From NCBI GenBank assembly GCA_020637055.1, contig JACJWR010000001.1:434001-498000 (forward strand): a stretch of DNA of 64,000 bases. The letters are read 5' to 3'. Source of the stretch: Actinomycetota bacterium (GTDB lineage: Bacteria; Actinomycetota; Actinomycetes; S36-B12; UBA10799). How positions within the stretch are numbered: position 1 is the first letter of the stretch; each line of letters starts with the position of its first letter. Positions 39,201 through 47,821 of the stretch are shown here, piece by piece. Below the pieces are notes generated by a model. That model did not search any database. It was not told the origin of the DNA and saw only the letters and a program-made list of their open reading frames with translations. The position numbers and the translations under genes were made by a program.

Positions 39201-40307
39201 GTGAACGTCACCCGTACATCGCGCTTCGTCGCCATCGGCTTCGCCGGCGCCCTCGCTCTCGCCGCCTGTGGCGGATCCTCGTCCGACAGCGCCTCCGGCG
39301 ACGAGACCGGTGGTACCGGTTCTGGCGACATCCGCTGCGTCTCCGGCACCATCAAGGCCTCCGGCTCCTCGGCTCAGAAGAACGCCATCACCGAGTGGAT
39401 CAACGAGTACCAGGCGGCATGCCCGGACGCGACGATCGAATACACCCCGTCCGGCTCGAGCGCCGGAATCCAGGACTTCATCAACAACCAGACCTCGTTC
39501 GCCGGCTCCGACGCACCCCTGAACGAAGAGCAGGCCGGGCAAGCCGCGACCCGGTGCCAGAACAACCCGGCCTGGAACCTTCCCATGGTCGGCGGTGCCA
39601 TCGCGGTCGCCTACAACGTGGAGGGGGTCGACAGCCTCACCCTCACCCCGGAGGTGACGGCGAAGATCTTCGCCAACGAGATCACGCAGTGGAACGACCC
39701 GGCCATCGCCGCGCTCAACTCGGGCGTCAACCTGCCGGACGCCCCGATCGCGCAATACCACCGGTCGGACGGTTCCGGCACCACGCAGAACTTCACCGCC
39801 TGGCTGGACCAAGCCTCCGGCGGAACCTGGACGTTCGGCGACAACAAGGAGTGGAAGGCGCCCGGTGGGCAAGGGTCCAAGGGCAACGACGGTGTGGCGT
39901 CGTCGCTGAAGTCCACCCCCAACTCGATCGGCTACATCGAGGAGTCCTTCCTCGAGCAGGCCGGCGCCCAGGCCGCCTTGATCGACAATGGCGGCGGCGC
40001 GGTCGAACTGACCAGTGAGAACGCCAGCAACGGCCTCGCCACCGCGAAGGTGGTCGGTGAGGGCAACGATCTCGCGCTCGAACTCGACTACACGACCACC
40101 GATCCCACTGCCTACCCGGTGGTGCTGATCACCTACGAGATCACCTGCTCGGTTGGCCTGCCGGCCGACCAGCTCGACCTCACCCAGGCCTTCCTCGAGT
40201 ACACCGCTTCGCCGGCTGCTCAGGAGATTCTGCCCGAGATCGGCTACGTGCCGCTGCCGGCGGAACTAGAGTCCAAAGTGCAGACCGCGGTGCAAGCGCT
40301 GAGCTAG
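39201..40307 (+). CDS. pstS: Phosphate-binding lipoprotein PstS
   Basis: Substrate-binding lipoprotein of 368 residues for high-affinity phosphate uptake. A signal peptide ends in the lipobox LAAC with lipidated C23. Phosphate-binding segments are visible: ASGSSAQKNAI, TSFAGSDAPL and YHRSDGSGTTQNF, the last being the strongest PstS signature. Start GTG 39201 is supported by GGAGG six bases upstream; the longer in-frame upstream reading would run through the promoter and lose the signal peptide. PHO boxes precede it and a strong hairpin follows before pstC. Confidence 0.97.
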   Translation: MNVTRTSRFVAIGFAGALALAACGGSSSDSASGDETGGTGSGDIRCVSGTIKASGSSAQKNAITEWINEYQAACPDATIEYTPSGSSAGIQDFINNQTSFAGSDAPLNEEQAGQAATRCQNNPAWNLPMVGGAIAVAYNVEGVDSLTLTPEVTAKIFANEITQWNDPAIAALNSGVNLPDAPIAQYHRSDGSGTTQNFTAWLDQASGGTWTFGDNKEWKAPGGQGSKGNDGVASSLKSTPNSIGYIEESFLEQAGAQAALIDNGGGAVELTSENASNGLATAKVVGEGNDLALELDYTTTDPTAYPVVLITYEITCSVGLPADQLDLTQAFLEYTASPAAQEILPEIGYVPLPAELESKVQTAVQALS

Positions 40308-40314
40308 CGCATCG

Positions 40315-40355
40315 GTTGCGGGCCGGGCGAAGAAATCCCGCGCCCGGCCCGCAAC
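40315..40355 (+). terminator. Intercistronic hairpin between pstS and pstC
   Basis: GTTGCGGGCCGGGCG (40315-40329) pairs perfectly with 40341-40355 across an 11-base loop. No T-run follows. It likely attenuates or stabilises the transcript so that pstS is expressed more strongly than pstCAB. Confidence 0.65.
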
Positions 40356-40381
40356 GCGGTTCGGATGAGGAGAGGTGAGCA

Positions 40382-41368
40382 GTGGCGACTCTGACTAGGC
40401 CGCCGGAGGACGACGCGGCGCCGGCGGAGATCGAGGGTTCCGCGGTCCGCCGCGGCGATCGAGTCTTCCGCGGGCTCGCGCTGTACGCGGGCATCGGTGT
40501 GCTGGTGGTGATGGGCGCCATCGCAGTGTTCCTGGTGTGGCGGTCCATTCCGTCCCTCACGTCCAACTCGGTGAACTTCTTCACCTACCAGGAGTGGTTC
40601 CCCGACGACAATCCGCCCACATTCGGCATCGCCGCCCTGGCCTTCGGGACCTTCATGACGGCCATCATCGCGATGATCATCGCGGTCCCCATCGGGATCG
40701 GGGCAGCCCTCTTCATCGCCTACTACGCTCCCCGGCGACTCGCGGCGACGATGGCTTTCATCATGGATGTGTTGGCCGCCGTCCCGTCCATCATCTTCGG
40801 TCTCTGGGGTTTGCAGTTCCTGATGCCCAACATGTTCGGCCTCACCGAGTGGATGAATGACTACCTCGGCTTCATCCCGATCTTCGAGAACACCCAAGGC
40901 ATCTACACCAAGTCGATCTTCATCGCCTCGGTGGTGCTGGCGATCATGATCCTGCCGACGATGTCCGCGATCACCCGGGAAGTGTTCACCCAGGTTCCGC
41001 AAGCCCACCGGGAAGCCGCGCTCGCCCTCGGCGCCACCCGCTGGGAGATGATCCGGGTGGCCGTCTTCCCCTTCTCCCGGCCCGGGATGATCTCCGGGGC
41101 GATGCTCGCCCTCGGCCGTGCGCTCGGCGAGACCATCGCCGTGGCGCTGATCCTGTCGGCCCTGTTCACGATCAATTGGCACATCACCGAACCGGGCGGC
41201 AACACCTTCGCCGCGAACATCGCGCTGAAATGGAACGAATCCGGACCCAACGGCCTCAGCGCGTTGGTCGCCTCCGGTCTGGTGCTCTTCGTGATCACCA
41301 TGGTCGTCAACATGACCGCCAGGTGGATCATCGCCCGGCGGGCTGAGTTCTCGGGAGCCAACTCATGA
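40382..41368 (+). CDS. pstC: Phosphate ABC transporter permease PstC
   Basis: Membrane permease of 328 residues with six main helices. The PstC-type motifs are present: LAFGTFMTAIIAMIIAVPIG, the FIMDVLAAVPSIIFGLWG region, and the cytoplasmic coupling EAA loop HREAALALGATRWEMIRVAV. GTG 40382 follows AGGAG. Its stop overlaps the pstA start by four bases (ATGA). Confidence 0.96.
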   Translation: MATLTRPPEDDAAPAEIEGSAVRRGDRVFRGLALYAGIGVLVVMGAIAVFLVWRSIPSLTSNSVNFFTYQEWFPDDNPPTFGIAALAFGTFMTAIIAMIIAVPIGIGAALFIAYYAPRRLAATMAFIMDVLAAVPSIIFGLWGLQFLMPNMFGLTEWMNDYLGFIPIFENTQGIYTKSIFIASVVLAIMILPTMSAITREVFTQVPQAHREAALALGATRWEMIRVAVFPFSRPGMISGAMLALGRALGETIAVALILSALFTINWHITEPGGNTFAANIALKWNESGPNGLSALVASGLVLFVITMVVNMTARWIIARRAEFSGANS

Positions 41369-42435
41369 GCGTCACCACCCGCCCCACTCCACCGGCCGAG
41401 GTGCGTGGCGTCGAACTCACCGGCAAGACACTCCCGCGGCTGGCCCCGCTGTATTCGGGACTGATCGCGGTGGCCGCCGCGCTCCTGCTCAACGTCCTCA
41501 CGTCCGTGCAGGGTGTGGCCGGTACCGCGGTGGTGGCGGCGCTGCTGTTCGTCGCCATTCAATCCGGCTGGTCGTTCGCGGTGGAGGGCAAACGGCACGC
41601 CGTCGACCGGCTCGCCACCACCCTGATCTATGCCACCTTCGTGGCCGCCTTCGCGGCCCTGGTTGCGATCCTCACGGTGACGGTGGCCAAAGGTGTGGCG
41701 GCTCTGAGTCCCGACTTCTTCACCGAGACCATGCGCAACGTCAGCCCGCGCCGGGAGGGCGGCGGCATCGCCCACGCCCTGGTCGGCACCTTGGAGCAGG
41801 TGCTGATCGCCGCAGCCATCTCGGTCCCGGTCGGGATCATGACGGCGGTCTATCTCGTCGAATACGGCGCCGGCAAACGGTTGAGCAAATCGATCAGCTT
41901 CTTCGTGGACGTGATGACCGGTATTCCCTCGATCATCGCGGGTCTGTTCATCTACACCTTCTGGGTGCTCACGCTGGGCTTCGAGCGTTCCGGCTTCGCG
42001 GCGTCGCTGGCGTTGACGATCCTGATGATCCCGACCGTGGTGCGGGCCACCGAGGAGATGCTGCGGATCGTTCCGAATGACCTGCGCGAGGCGTCGCTGG
42101 CGTTGGGAATCCCGAAGTGGAAGACCATCCTCAAGATCGTGATCCCGACCGCACTCGGCGGCATCATCACCGGCGTGATGCTGGCGGTGGCCCGGGTGGC
42201 GGGCGAAACCGCTCCGTTGCTGCTGACGACCTTCCTGTCGCAGAACATGAACTGGAACCCGTTCGCCGGCCCGCAGGCGTCGCTGCCCACCTTCGTCTGG
42301 GACCAGATCGCCAGCGGCACGAATGCGTCGCTCGATCGGGCCTGGGCCGGCGCTCTCGTCCTTATCCTGCTCGTGATGATCCTCTATCTTGGCGCCCGGA
42401 TCGTCGCCCGCTTCTTCGCGCCAAAGACGTCGTAG
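41365..42435 (+). CDS. pstA: Phosphate ABC transporter permease PstA
   Basis: Membrane permease of 356 residues pairing with PstC. An extra pair of N-terminal hydrophobic segments (about 28-75) precedes the conserved core. Family motifs are PVGIMTAVYLVEYG, MTGIPSIIAGLFIY and the EAA loop LREASLALGIPKWKTILKIV. It starts within the pstC stop and ends 15 bases before pstB. Confidence 0.96.
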   Translation: MSVTTRPTPPAEVRGVELTGKTLPRLAPLYSGLIAVAAALLLNVLTSVQGVAGTAVVAALLFVAIQSGWSFAVEGKRHAVDRLATTLIYATFVAAFAALVAILTVTVAKGVAALSPDFFTETMRNVSPRREGGGIAHALVGTLEQVLIAAAISVPVGIMTAVYLVEYGAGKRLSKSISFFVDVMTGIPSIIAGLFIYTFWVLTLGFERSGFAASLALTILMIPTVVRATEEMLRIVPNDLREASLALGIPKWKTILKIVIPTALGGIITGVMLAVARVAGETAPLLLTTFLSQNMNWNPFAGPQASLPTFVWDQIASGTNASLDRAWAGALVLILLVMILYLGARIVARFFAPKTS

Positions 42436-42450
42436 GAATTGGAGTCAATC

Positions 42451-43344
42451 ATGGGTTCAGAGGGTCAGGCGCCGGTTAAACTCAGCGTTCAATCAGCAGT
42501 GGGGGCGGCAGCGGAGGGCAAAGTGGAGGCACAGCGGGTGCACGAGGTGTCGGCACCCTCCCGCGCCAAGCGGATGGACCTCAACGGCGTCAACATCTAC
42601 TACGGCAAGTTCCTCGCTGTGGAAGGCGTCAACCTGCCCATCGAACCGCGGGCGGTGACGGCGTTCATCGGCCCCTCGGGCTGCGGCAAGTCAACCGTCC
42701 TGCGGACGCTCAACCGGATGCACGAGGTGATCCCGGGGGCGTACGTCACCGGCGAGGTGCTGCTCGACGGTCAGGACATCTACGCCTCGAACGTCGATCC
42801 GGTGAACGTGCGCCGGACCGTCGGCATGGTGTTCCAACGGCCGAACCCCTTCCCGACGATGAGCATCTACGACAATGTGATCGCCGGGCTGAAACTCGAG
42901 AAGGGTCGTCGGATCCGCAAGTCCGAGACCGATGTCGTGGTGGAGCGGTCGCTGCGGGGCGCCAACCTCTGGAACGAGGTCAAGGATCGGTTGAAGGCGC
43001 CGGGCGCGGGGCTCTCCGGCGGGCAGCAGCAACGGCTGTGCATCGCCCGGGCGATCGCGGTGGAGCCCGAGGTGCTGCTGATGGACGAGCCGGCCTCGGC
43101 CTTGGACCCGATCTCCACGCTGGCCATTGAGGATCTGGTGCACGAACTCAAGACCGAGTTCACGATCGTGATCGTGACCCACAACATGCAGCAGGCGGCA
43201 CGCGTCTCCGACACGACCGCGTTCTACAACCTCGCAGGCATCGGTCAGCCGGGCAAACTCATCGAATACGGTCCCACCCAGGAGATCTTCTCCAGCCCGC
43301 GGGAGAAGCAGACCGAGGACTACATCTCTGGCCGCTTCGGCTGA
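42451..43344 (+). CDS. pstB: Phosphate ABC transporter ATPase PstB
   Basis: ATPase of 297 residues energising phosphate import. Walker A GPSGCGKST, Q-loop MVFQRPNPFP, signature LSGGQQQRL, Walker B VLLMDEPASALDP and the H-loop VTHNM are all present. An N-terminal extension of about 40 residues (Gly/Ala/Val-rich) precedes the conserved core MDLNGVNIYYGKF, longer than in E. coli. I chose ATG 42451, with GGAG eight bases upstream, over an in-frame TTG at 42439. No phoU follows, unlike in many operons. Confidence 0.97.
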   Translation: MGSEGQAPVKLSVQSAVGAAAEGKVEAQRVHEVSAPSRAKRMDLNGVNIYYGKFLAVEGVNLPIEPRAVTAFIGPSGCGKSTVLRTLNRMHEVIPGAYVTGEVLLDGQDIYASNVDPVNVRRTVGMVFQRPNPFPTMSIYDNVIAGLKLEKGRRIRKSETDVVVERSLRGANLWNEVKDRLKAPGAGLSGGQQQRLCIARAIAVEPEVLLMDEPASALDPISTLAIEDLVHELKTEFTIVIVTHNMQQAARVSDTTAFYNLAGIGQPGKLIEYGPTQEIFSSPREKQTEDYISGRFG

Positions 43345-43354
43345 GACCCACGGG

Positions 43355-44269
43355 TCAGGCCGGCGGGAACCCTCCGGCCTTCGGCAGCAGGCTGGGCACC
43401 GGACGGCCGAGCACGCCGGCGAGCCACTCCGACGCCCGGCACAATGCGTCGAGATCGAGGCCGGTGTGCACGCCTGAACGCTCCAATGCGAAGACGAGAT
43501 CTTCGGTGGCGATGTTGCCGGTCGCGTTCGGCGCGAACGGGCAGCCGCCGATGCCGCCGAGCGATGAATCGAGAACTGTGACTCCCGCTTCGTAGGCGGC
43601 CAACGCGCTGGCGTACCCGGTGTTGCGCGTGTTGTGCACGTGGACGCGCAGGGTGGCCGGAGTCCCGGCGACGGCGGCCCGTACCGCCGCCACGCGTGTG
43701 TGCACATCCCGCGGGACGGCGACCCCGATCGTGTCCGCGATGGCAACTTCAGCCACACCGGTGGCGGCCAGTTCGGCGGCGATGTCGGCCACGCGGCCGA
43801 CCGGGACCTCACCGGTGTAGGGGCATCCGAACGAGGCCGACATGGTGACCGAGGTGTGCAGTCCCGCTGCTTTCGCCGCAGGCGTGATCGCGGCCACCGC
43901 AGCGATCGCCTCCCGGGTCGACATGCCCTGGTTGCGTTGCGAGAACTCGTCGGTGACCATCACGACCATGTTGATCTCCTGCAGCGCGGTCTGCTCCGCT
44001 CGCTGGAAACCACGCTCGTTGAGCACCAGGCCGATGTAGGAGGTGTCGGCCCGTTGCGGCAAGCCGGCGATCACCTGCTCGGCGTCGGCCATCTGGGGGA
44101 CGCGCCTCGGATTGACGAAACTGGCCACCTCGATGCGCTGCGCACCGGCGGCGGCACACCGCTCGATGAGTTCGAGCTTCGCCTCGGTGGATAGCAGCGC
44201 GGGATCGTTCTGCAGTCCGTCGCGCGGGGCCACCTCAACGATGGTGACCGACTCGGTCGGAGCGTCCAT
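43355..44269 (-). CDS. Hydroxymethylglutaryl-CoA lyase
   Basis: Protein of 304 residues of the HMGL-like TIM-barrel family; cleaves HMG-CoA to acetoacetate and acetyl-CoA at the end of leucine degradation. VEVAPRDGLQND carries the catalytic Arg-Asp pair; HVHNTRNTGYA the metal ligands; GGIGGCPFAPNATGN the catalytic-cysteine loop. The start is ATG 44269, just after a purine-rich AGGAGGAGG region; an upstream in-frame ATG would add 31 unlikely residues. No liu/mcc genes for leucine degradation flank it. Convergent with pstB. Confidence 0.92.
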   Translation of the reverse strand: MDAPTESVTIVEVAPRDGLQNDPALLSTEAKLELIERCAAAGAQRIEVASFVNPRRVPQMADAEQVIAGLPQRADTSYIGLVLNERGFQRAEQTALQEINMVVMVTDEFSQRNQGMSTREAIAAVAAITPAAKAAGLHTSVTMSASFGCPYTGEVPVGRVADIAAELAATGVAEVAIADTIGVAVPRDVHTRVAAVRAAVAGTPATLRVHVHNTRNTGYASALAAYEAGVTVLDSSLGGIGGCPFAPNATGNIATEDLVFALERSGVHTGLDLDALCRASEWLAGVLGRPVPSLLPKAGGFPPA

Positions 44270-44309
44270 GATCCTGCGTCCTCCTCCTGCTGGGTGTGGC
44301 TGAACCTTC

Positions 44310-45257
44310 TCAGATGGTGGTCGGCCAAGTGGGCAGGGGTCTCGGCTCCAACTCGGCCGCAACCTTGCGCCACTTCATCGCCGGCCGTAGGCCCCAGCGC
44401 CGCAGCAGCAGGAAGATCCCCATGCCGCAGACCGTGGCGAGGAAATGGCCGAGATCCCAGATGGTCTGCAACACCAGCAGCGGCAGCACGACGGCGACGA
44501 ACAGCCCGACCGCATACCACCACCGCAACGACTTACCCACCAGGAACAGGTACGCGCCGGCGCAGCCCACCATGACGTAACTGACCCCGACGTCCTGGGT
44601 CACGACGGTGGCCGGCGAGAGCCGCTCCGCGCGGATCAGCACGCTCTCCAACGCCACGATGAGCAGTGATCCGAGCACGTGGGCACCGGTGCCTACCAGC
44701 ACCACCCGCGCCGAGCCGATCCGCTGCTCGAGCCTGGTGATCACCAGCAGGAACACTGCCACGTAGCCGAGGAAGAAGAACCCGTAGTCGGCCACGATGA
44801 AAGCGCTCGTGAACAGCACCCGCACCGGTTCGGTGACGATGCCCATGATGTTGGTGCTGTTGAAGCGGTTGAGGACCCCGGCGAGTGTCGTCGGGGTCCC
44901 CTGGAAGATCACCGTGGTGACGGTCCAGGTGGCCACGTAGACGAAGGTGACCGGTGCCGCCGCGAGCCAGCTGCGAAGCGCCTGCACCCAGGGATCCAGC
45001 CTCCCGTAGGCCCGCAGGGCCCTGCCGCCACGCCGGGCTCGGTGCTTGAGCAGGAACCAGGCGGCGACCACAACTGCCAGGGCGAGGCAACTCCACAGGG
45101 CCGAGTTCGGCCGACTCGTCGTGGCCTCGGTGGCGAGTTGCTCCGCGAGTTGCGGATTGTCCTTGAGCAGCCTGGCCAGCGAACTCGGGGTGGGTGAAGG
45201 AGCCGGAGGGTCCGTCAACGGGAACGCGCTCGTGAGCAACGCGCTCCGGAGCGTCAT
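44310..45257 (-). CDS. Rhomboid-like membrane protein
   Basis: Protein of 315 residues with about seven membrane helices and a long N-terminal hydrophilic region (1-50). S226 in GVSYVMVGCAGAY and H271 in DLGHFLATVCGM are placed like the serine-histidine dyad of rhomboid proteases, although the canonical GxSG reads GVSY. It may be an active intramembrane protease or an inactive rhomboid-like protein. Its ATG overlaps the glgC stop by four bases, so it is coupled to glycogen gene expression; the functional reason is unclear. Confidence 0.7.
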   Translation of the reverse strand: MTLRSALLTSAFPLTDPPAPSPTPSSLARLLKDNPQLAEQLATEATTSRPNSALWSCLALAVVVAAWFLLKHRARRGGRALRAYGRLDPWVQALRSWLAAAPVTFVYVATWTVTTVIFQGTPTTLAGVLNRFNSTNIMGIVTEPVRVLFTSAFIVADYGFFFLGYVAVFLLVITRLEQRIGSARVVLVGTGAHVLGSLLIVALESVLIRAERLSPATVVTQDVGVSYVMVGCAGAYLFLVGKSLRWWYAVGLFVAVVLPLLVLQTIWDLGHFLATVCGMGIFLLLRRWGLRPAMKWRKVAAELEPRPLPTWPTTI

Positions 45258-46480
45258 GTCGGCGAAACCGTGATGCCTTTGCCGATCACCACGATGCCGC
45301 CCGGGGAGACCGTGTACCGATGCCGGTCACCATCGAGGTCCACTCCGAGTTGGGCGTGCTCCGAGACCGTGACGTACTTGTCGAGCACGGCGTTGCGGAT
45401 CACCGCACCCTCACCGATCCGGACGCCGGGCATCACCACACAACCCTCCAGGTACGCACCCTGGGCGATGCGGACATCCTGGGCGATCACCGAATTACGC
45501 ACGTGTGCGCCGGAGATGATCGTGCCTGCCCCGACCATCGATTCGTGGGCGTTGCCGCCGTAGACGAACTTGGCCGGGGGCAACGGGGGCAGGTTGGTGA
45601 GAATCGGCCACTGCCGGTTGTAGAGATTGAAGACGGGGTGGACGCTGACGAGGTCCATGTGGGCGTCGTGGTAGGCGTCGAGGGTCCCCACATCGCGCCA
45701 ATAGCCGTGATCGCGTTCGGTCTCGCCGGGCACGATATTGGCGTCGAAGTCGTAGACCGCCGCCTGGCCCTGCTCGGTGAGCATCGGGATGATGTTCCCG
45801 CCCATGTCGTGCACGGAACCTTCGTCGCCGGCGTCGATCTTGAGGGACTCGATCAACACATCGGCCGAGAAGATGTAGTTGCCCATGGACACGTACGCCA
45901 TGTCCGGGTCATCCGGGATACCCGGCGGATCAGCCGGCTTCTCGAGGAAGGCCTCGATCCGCACGCCGTCCGGTGCGGTCTGGATCACCCCGAACTGATC
46001 AGCGGTCTCGCGCGGCATCCGGATGCCGGCCACGCTGACACCGGCGCCGGTGCTGATGTGGTGGTCGAGCATCTGCCGGGGGTCCATGCGGTAGACGTTG
46101 TCCGCCCCGAACACCACCACGTAGTCGGGCTTCTCGTCGTAGACCAGGTTGAGGCTCTGGAAGATGGCGTCGGCCGATCCGGTGTACCACCGCGGGCCGA
46201 GCCGCTGCTGGGCCGGCACCGGCGTGATGTAGTCGCCCAGCAGGGTGGACATCCGCCAGGTGGTGGTGATGTGGCGATCCAGCGAATGCGACTTGTATTG
46301 GGTCAGCACGGCGATCCGCAGGAAGCCGGCATTGACCATGTTGGACAGCACGAAGTCGATGAGCCGGTAGGAGCCGCCGAACGGCACCGCGGGTTTGGCG
46401 CGGTCGGCCGTGAGTGGCATCAGACGCTTGCCCTCGCCGCCGGCGAGGACGATTCCCAGGACCCTCGGATTCTTCCGCAC
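45254..46480 (-). CDS. glgC: Glucose-1-phosphate adenylyltransferase
   Basis: Enzyme of 408 residues making ADP-glucose, the donor for glycogen and maltose-1-phosphate synthesis. The N-terminal nucleotidyltransferase domain has LAGGEGKRLMPLTADRAKPA and the regulatory-site segments; a left-handed beta-helix follows (GTIISGAHVRNSVIAQDVRI). The start is GTG 46480 with a TAGGTT -10 six bases upstream (46487-46492, minus strand), so a leaderless mRNA is likely. It is divergent from glgM, and their promoters share 72 bases. Confidence 0.97.
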   Translation of the reverse strand: MRKNPRVLGIVLAGGEGKRLMPLTADRAKPAVPFGGSYRLIDFVLSNMVNAGFLRIAVLTQYKSHSLDRHITTTWRMSTLLGDYITPVPAQQRLGPRWYTGSADAIFQSLNLVYDEKPDYVVVFGADNVYRMDPRQMLDHHISTGAGVSVAGIRMPRETADQFGVIQTAPDGVRIEAFLEKPADPPGIPDDPDMAYVSMGNYIFSADVLIESLKIDAGDEGSVHDMGGNIIPMLTEQGQAAVYDFDANIVPGETERDHGYWRDVGTLDAYHDAHMDLVSVHPVFNLYNRQWPILTNLPPLPPAKFVYGGNAHESMVGAGTIISGAHVRNSVIAQDVRIAQGAYLEGCVVMPGVRIGEGAVIRNAVLDKYVTVSEHAQLGVDLDGDRHRYTVSPGGIVVIGKGITVSPT

Positions 46481-46539
46481 GGACTCAACCTATCGGTTCC
46501 GATGCCATGTTCGCAGCGCCATCGTGCGGAGTCAGACCC

Positions 46540-46545
46540 TACCCT
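46540..46545 (+). promoter_or_regulatory. Candidate -10 of glgM
   Basis: TACCCT ends seven bases before GTG 46553. With the mirrored TAGGTT of glgC at 46487-46492, the divergent glycogen promoters would be about 50 bases apart and may compete or be coregulated. Confidence 0.45.
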
Positions 46546-46552
46546 GAGCAAC

Positions 46553-47713
46553 GTGAGAGCAGCCGTGATTACGAAGGAATGGCCACCGGACAACTACGGT
46601 GGCGCGGGCGTGCACGTGGAGTACCTCGTGCGCGAACTCCGAACGCTGATCGACGTGGACGTGCACTGCTTCGGCGCACCCAGACCCGATGCCACCGCGC
46701 ACGAGGTGCCTGCCAACTTGCGCGGGGCGAATCCGGCGTTGGAGACCTTGGGCGTGGACCTCGACATCGTGGCCGGCCTGGCCGAGGTCGATGTGACCCA
46801 CAGTCACACCTGGTACGCGAACCTGGCCGGACATCTCGGCGGTCTGATGCAGGGCGTCCCGCACGTCATCACGGCGCATTCGCTGGAACCGCGGCGGCCG
46901 TGGAAGGAGGAGCAACTCGGCGGCGGCTACCGGGTTTCGTCGTGGGTGGAGCGCACGGCCTACGAGAACGCCAGCGCGATCATCGCGGTGAGCCACGGCA
47001 TGCGGGCCGACGTGCTCGACTGCTACCCGGGAGTCGATCCGGACAAGGTGCACGTGGTCCACAACGGAATCGACACCGAGCAATACCGGCCGATGGCCAG
47101 CACGGCGGCGCTCGAGCGACTCGGAGTCCCACCGGACGACCCCTACGTGTTGTTCGTCGGCCGGATCACGCGGCAGAAGGGCATCAACCACCTGCTGGCG
47201 GCCGCACGGGAGTTCGCACCGGGAATCCCGCTGGTGCTGGCAGCCTCCTCGCCGGACACCCCGGAGATGGGTCGGGAAGTGGCCGAAGCCGTGGACGAAC
47301 TCAACGCCACCCGGGGTGGGGTCTATTGGCTGGACACCCAACTGGCACGCAGCGACGTGATCGAGTTGCTCAGCCACGCCTTGCTGTTCGCCTGCCCGTC
47401 GGTCTACGAACCGCTCGGCATCGTCAACCTCGAGGCCATGGCGTGTGAGACCCCGGTGGTCGCCAGCGCGGTCGGCGGCATTCCCGAGGTTGTGGTCGAC
47501 GGCGAGACCGGGGTGCTGGTCGACTACACCCCGGACGATCCGGCGGGCTTCGAGTCCAGCATCGCCGCGGCGGTCAACGACGTCGCCGCCGACCCGGCCC
47601 GGGCCGCGGCGATGGGTGTGGCGGGCCGGGAGCGGGCCGTCACCGAATTCGGCTGGCATGCGATCGCGGAACGTACCGTGGAGGTCTACCGCGCCGCTGG
47701 CGCCCAGGGTTAG
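46553..47713 (+). CDS. glgM: GlgM-type glycosyltransferase (ADP-glucose dependent)
   Basis: GT4-family GT-B enzyme of 386 residues. The N-terminus ITKEWPPDNYGGAGVHVEYL carries the glycine-rich acceptor loop; FVGRITRQKGINHLL and the ExxxE-type motif YEPLGIVNLEAMA mark the nucleotide-sugar domain. The closest relative I recognise is mycobacterial Rv1212c (GlgM), which makes alpha-maltose-1-phosphate from ADP-glucose and glucose-1-phosphate; such proteins are often called GlgA. No glgE is in the window to confirm that pathway. GTG 46553 has a TACCCT -10 seven bases upstream and no Shine-Dalgarno sequence. Confidence 0.9.
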   Translation: MRAAVITKEWPPDNYGGAGVHVEYLVRELRTLIDVDVHCFGAPRPDATAHEVPANLRGANPALETLGVDLDIVAGLAEVDVTHSHTWYANLAGHLGGLMQGVPHVITAHSLEPRRPWKEEQLGGGYRVSSWVERTAYENASAIIAVSHGMRADVLDCYPGVDPDKVHVVHNGIDTEQYRPMASTAALERLGVPPDDPYVLFVGRITRQKGINHLLAAAREFAPGIPLVLAASSPDTPEMGREVAEAVDELNATRGGVYWLDTQLARSDVIELLSHALLFACPSVYEPLGIVNLEAMACETPVVASAVGGIPEVVVDGETGVLVDYTPDDPAGFESSIAAAVNDVAADPARAAAMGVAGRERAVTEFGWHAIAERTVEVYRAAGAQG

Positions 47714-47723
47714 CCGTCCGGAA

Positions 47724-47739
47724 GTCGCCGGCAGGCGAC
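47724..47739 (+). terminator. Small hairpin after glgM
   Basis: GTCGCC-GGCA-GGCGAC forms a 6-base stem 10 bases after the glgM stop and is followed by GCAAAATTC. A weak terminator at best, since there is no T-run. Confidence 0.3.
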
Positions 47740-47821
47740 GCAAAATTCATTGGTCGGCAGGCTCGCACTCCGGGCCCGAAACGGCCTAGTGTTGGGTGCG
47801 CTACGCACACAGGAGGCAGCC

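Noticed and set aside
42439..42450. TTG start for pstB
   Set aside because: ATG 42451 has a suitable GGAG upstream; the TTG would lie too near pstA for its own ribosome-binding site.
45320..46552. Upstream extension of the glgM frame
   Set aside because: It is antisense to glgC; glgM homology begins exactly at GTG 46553.
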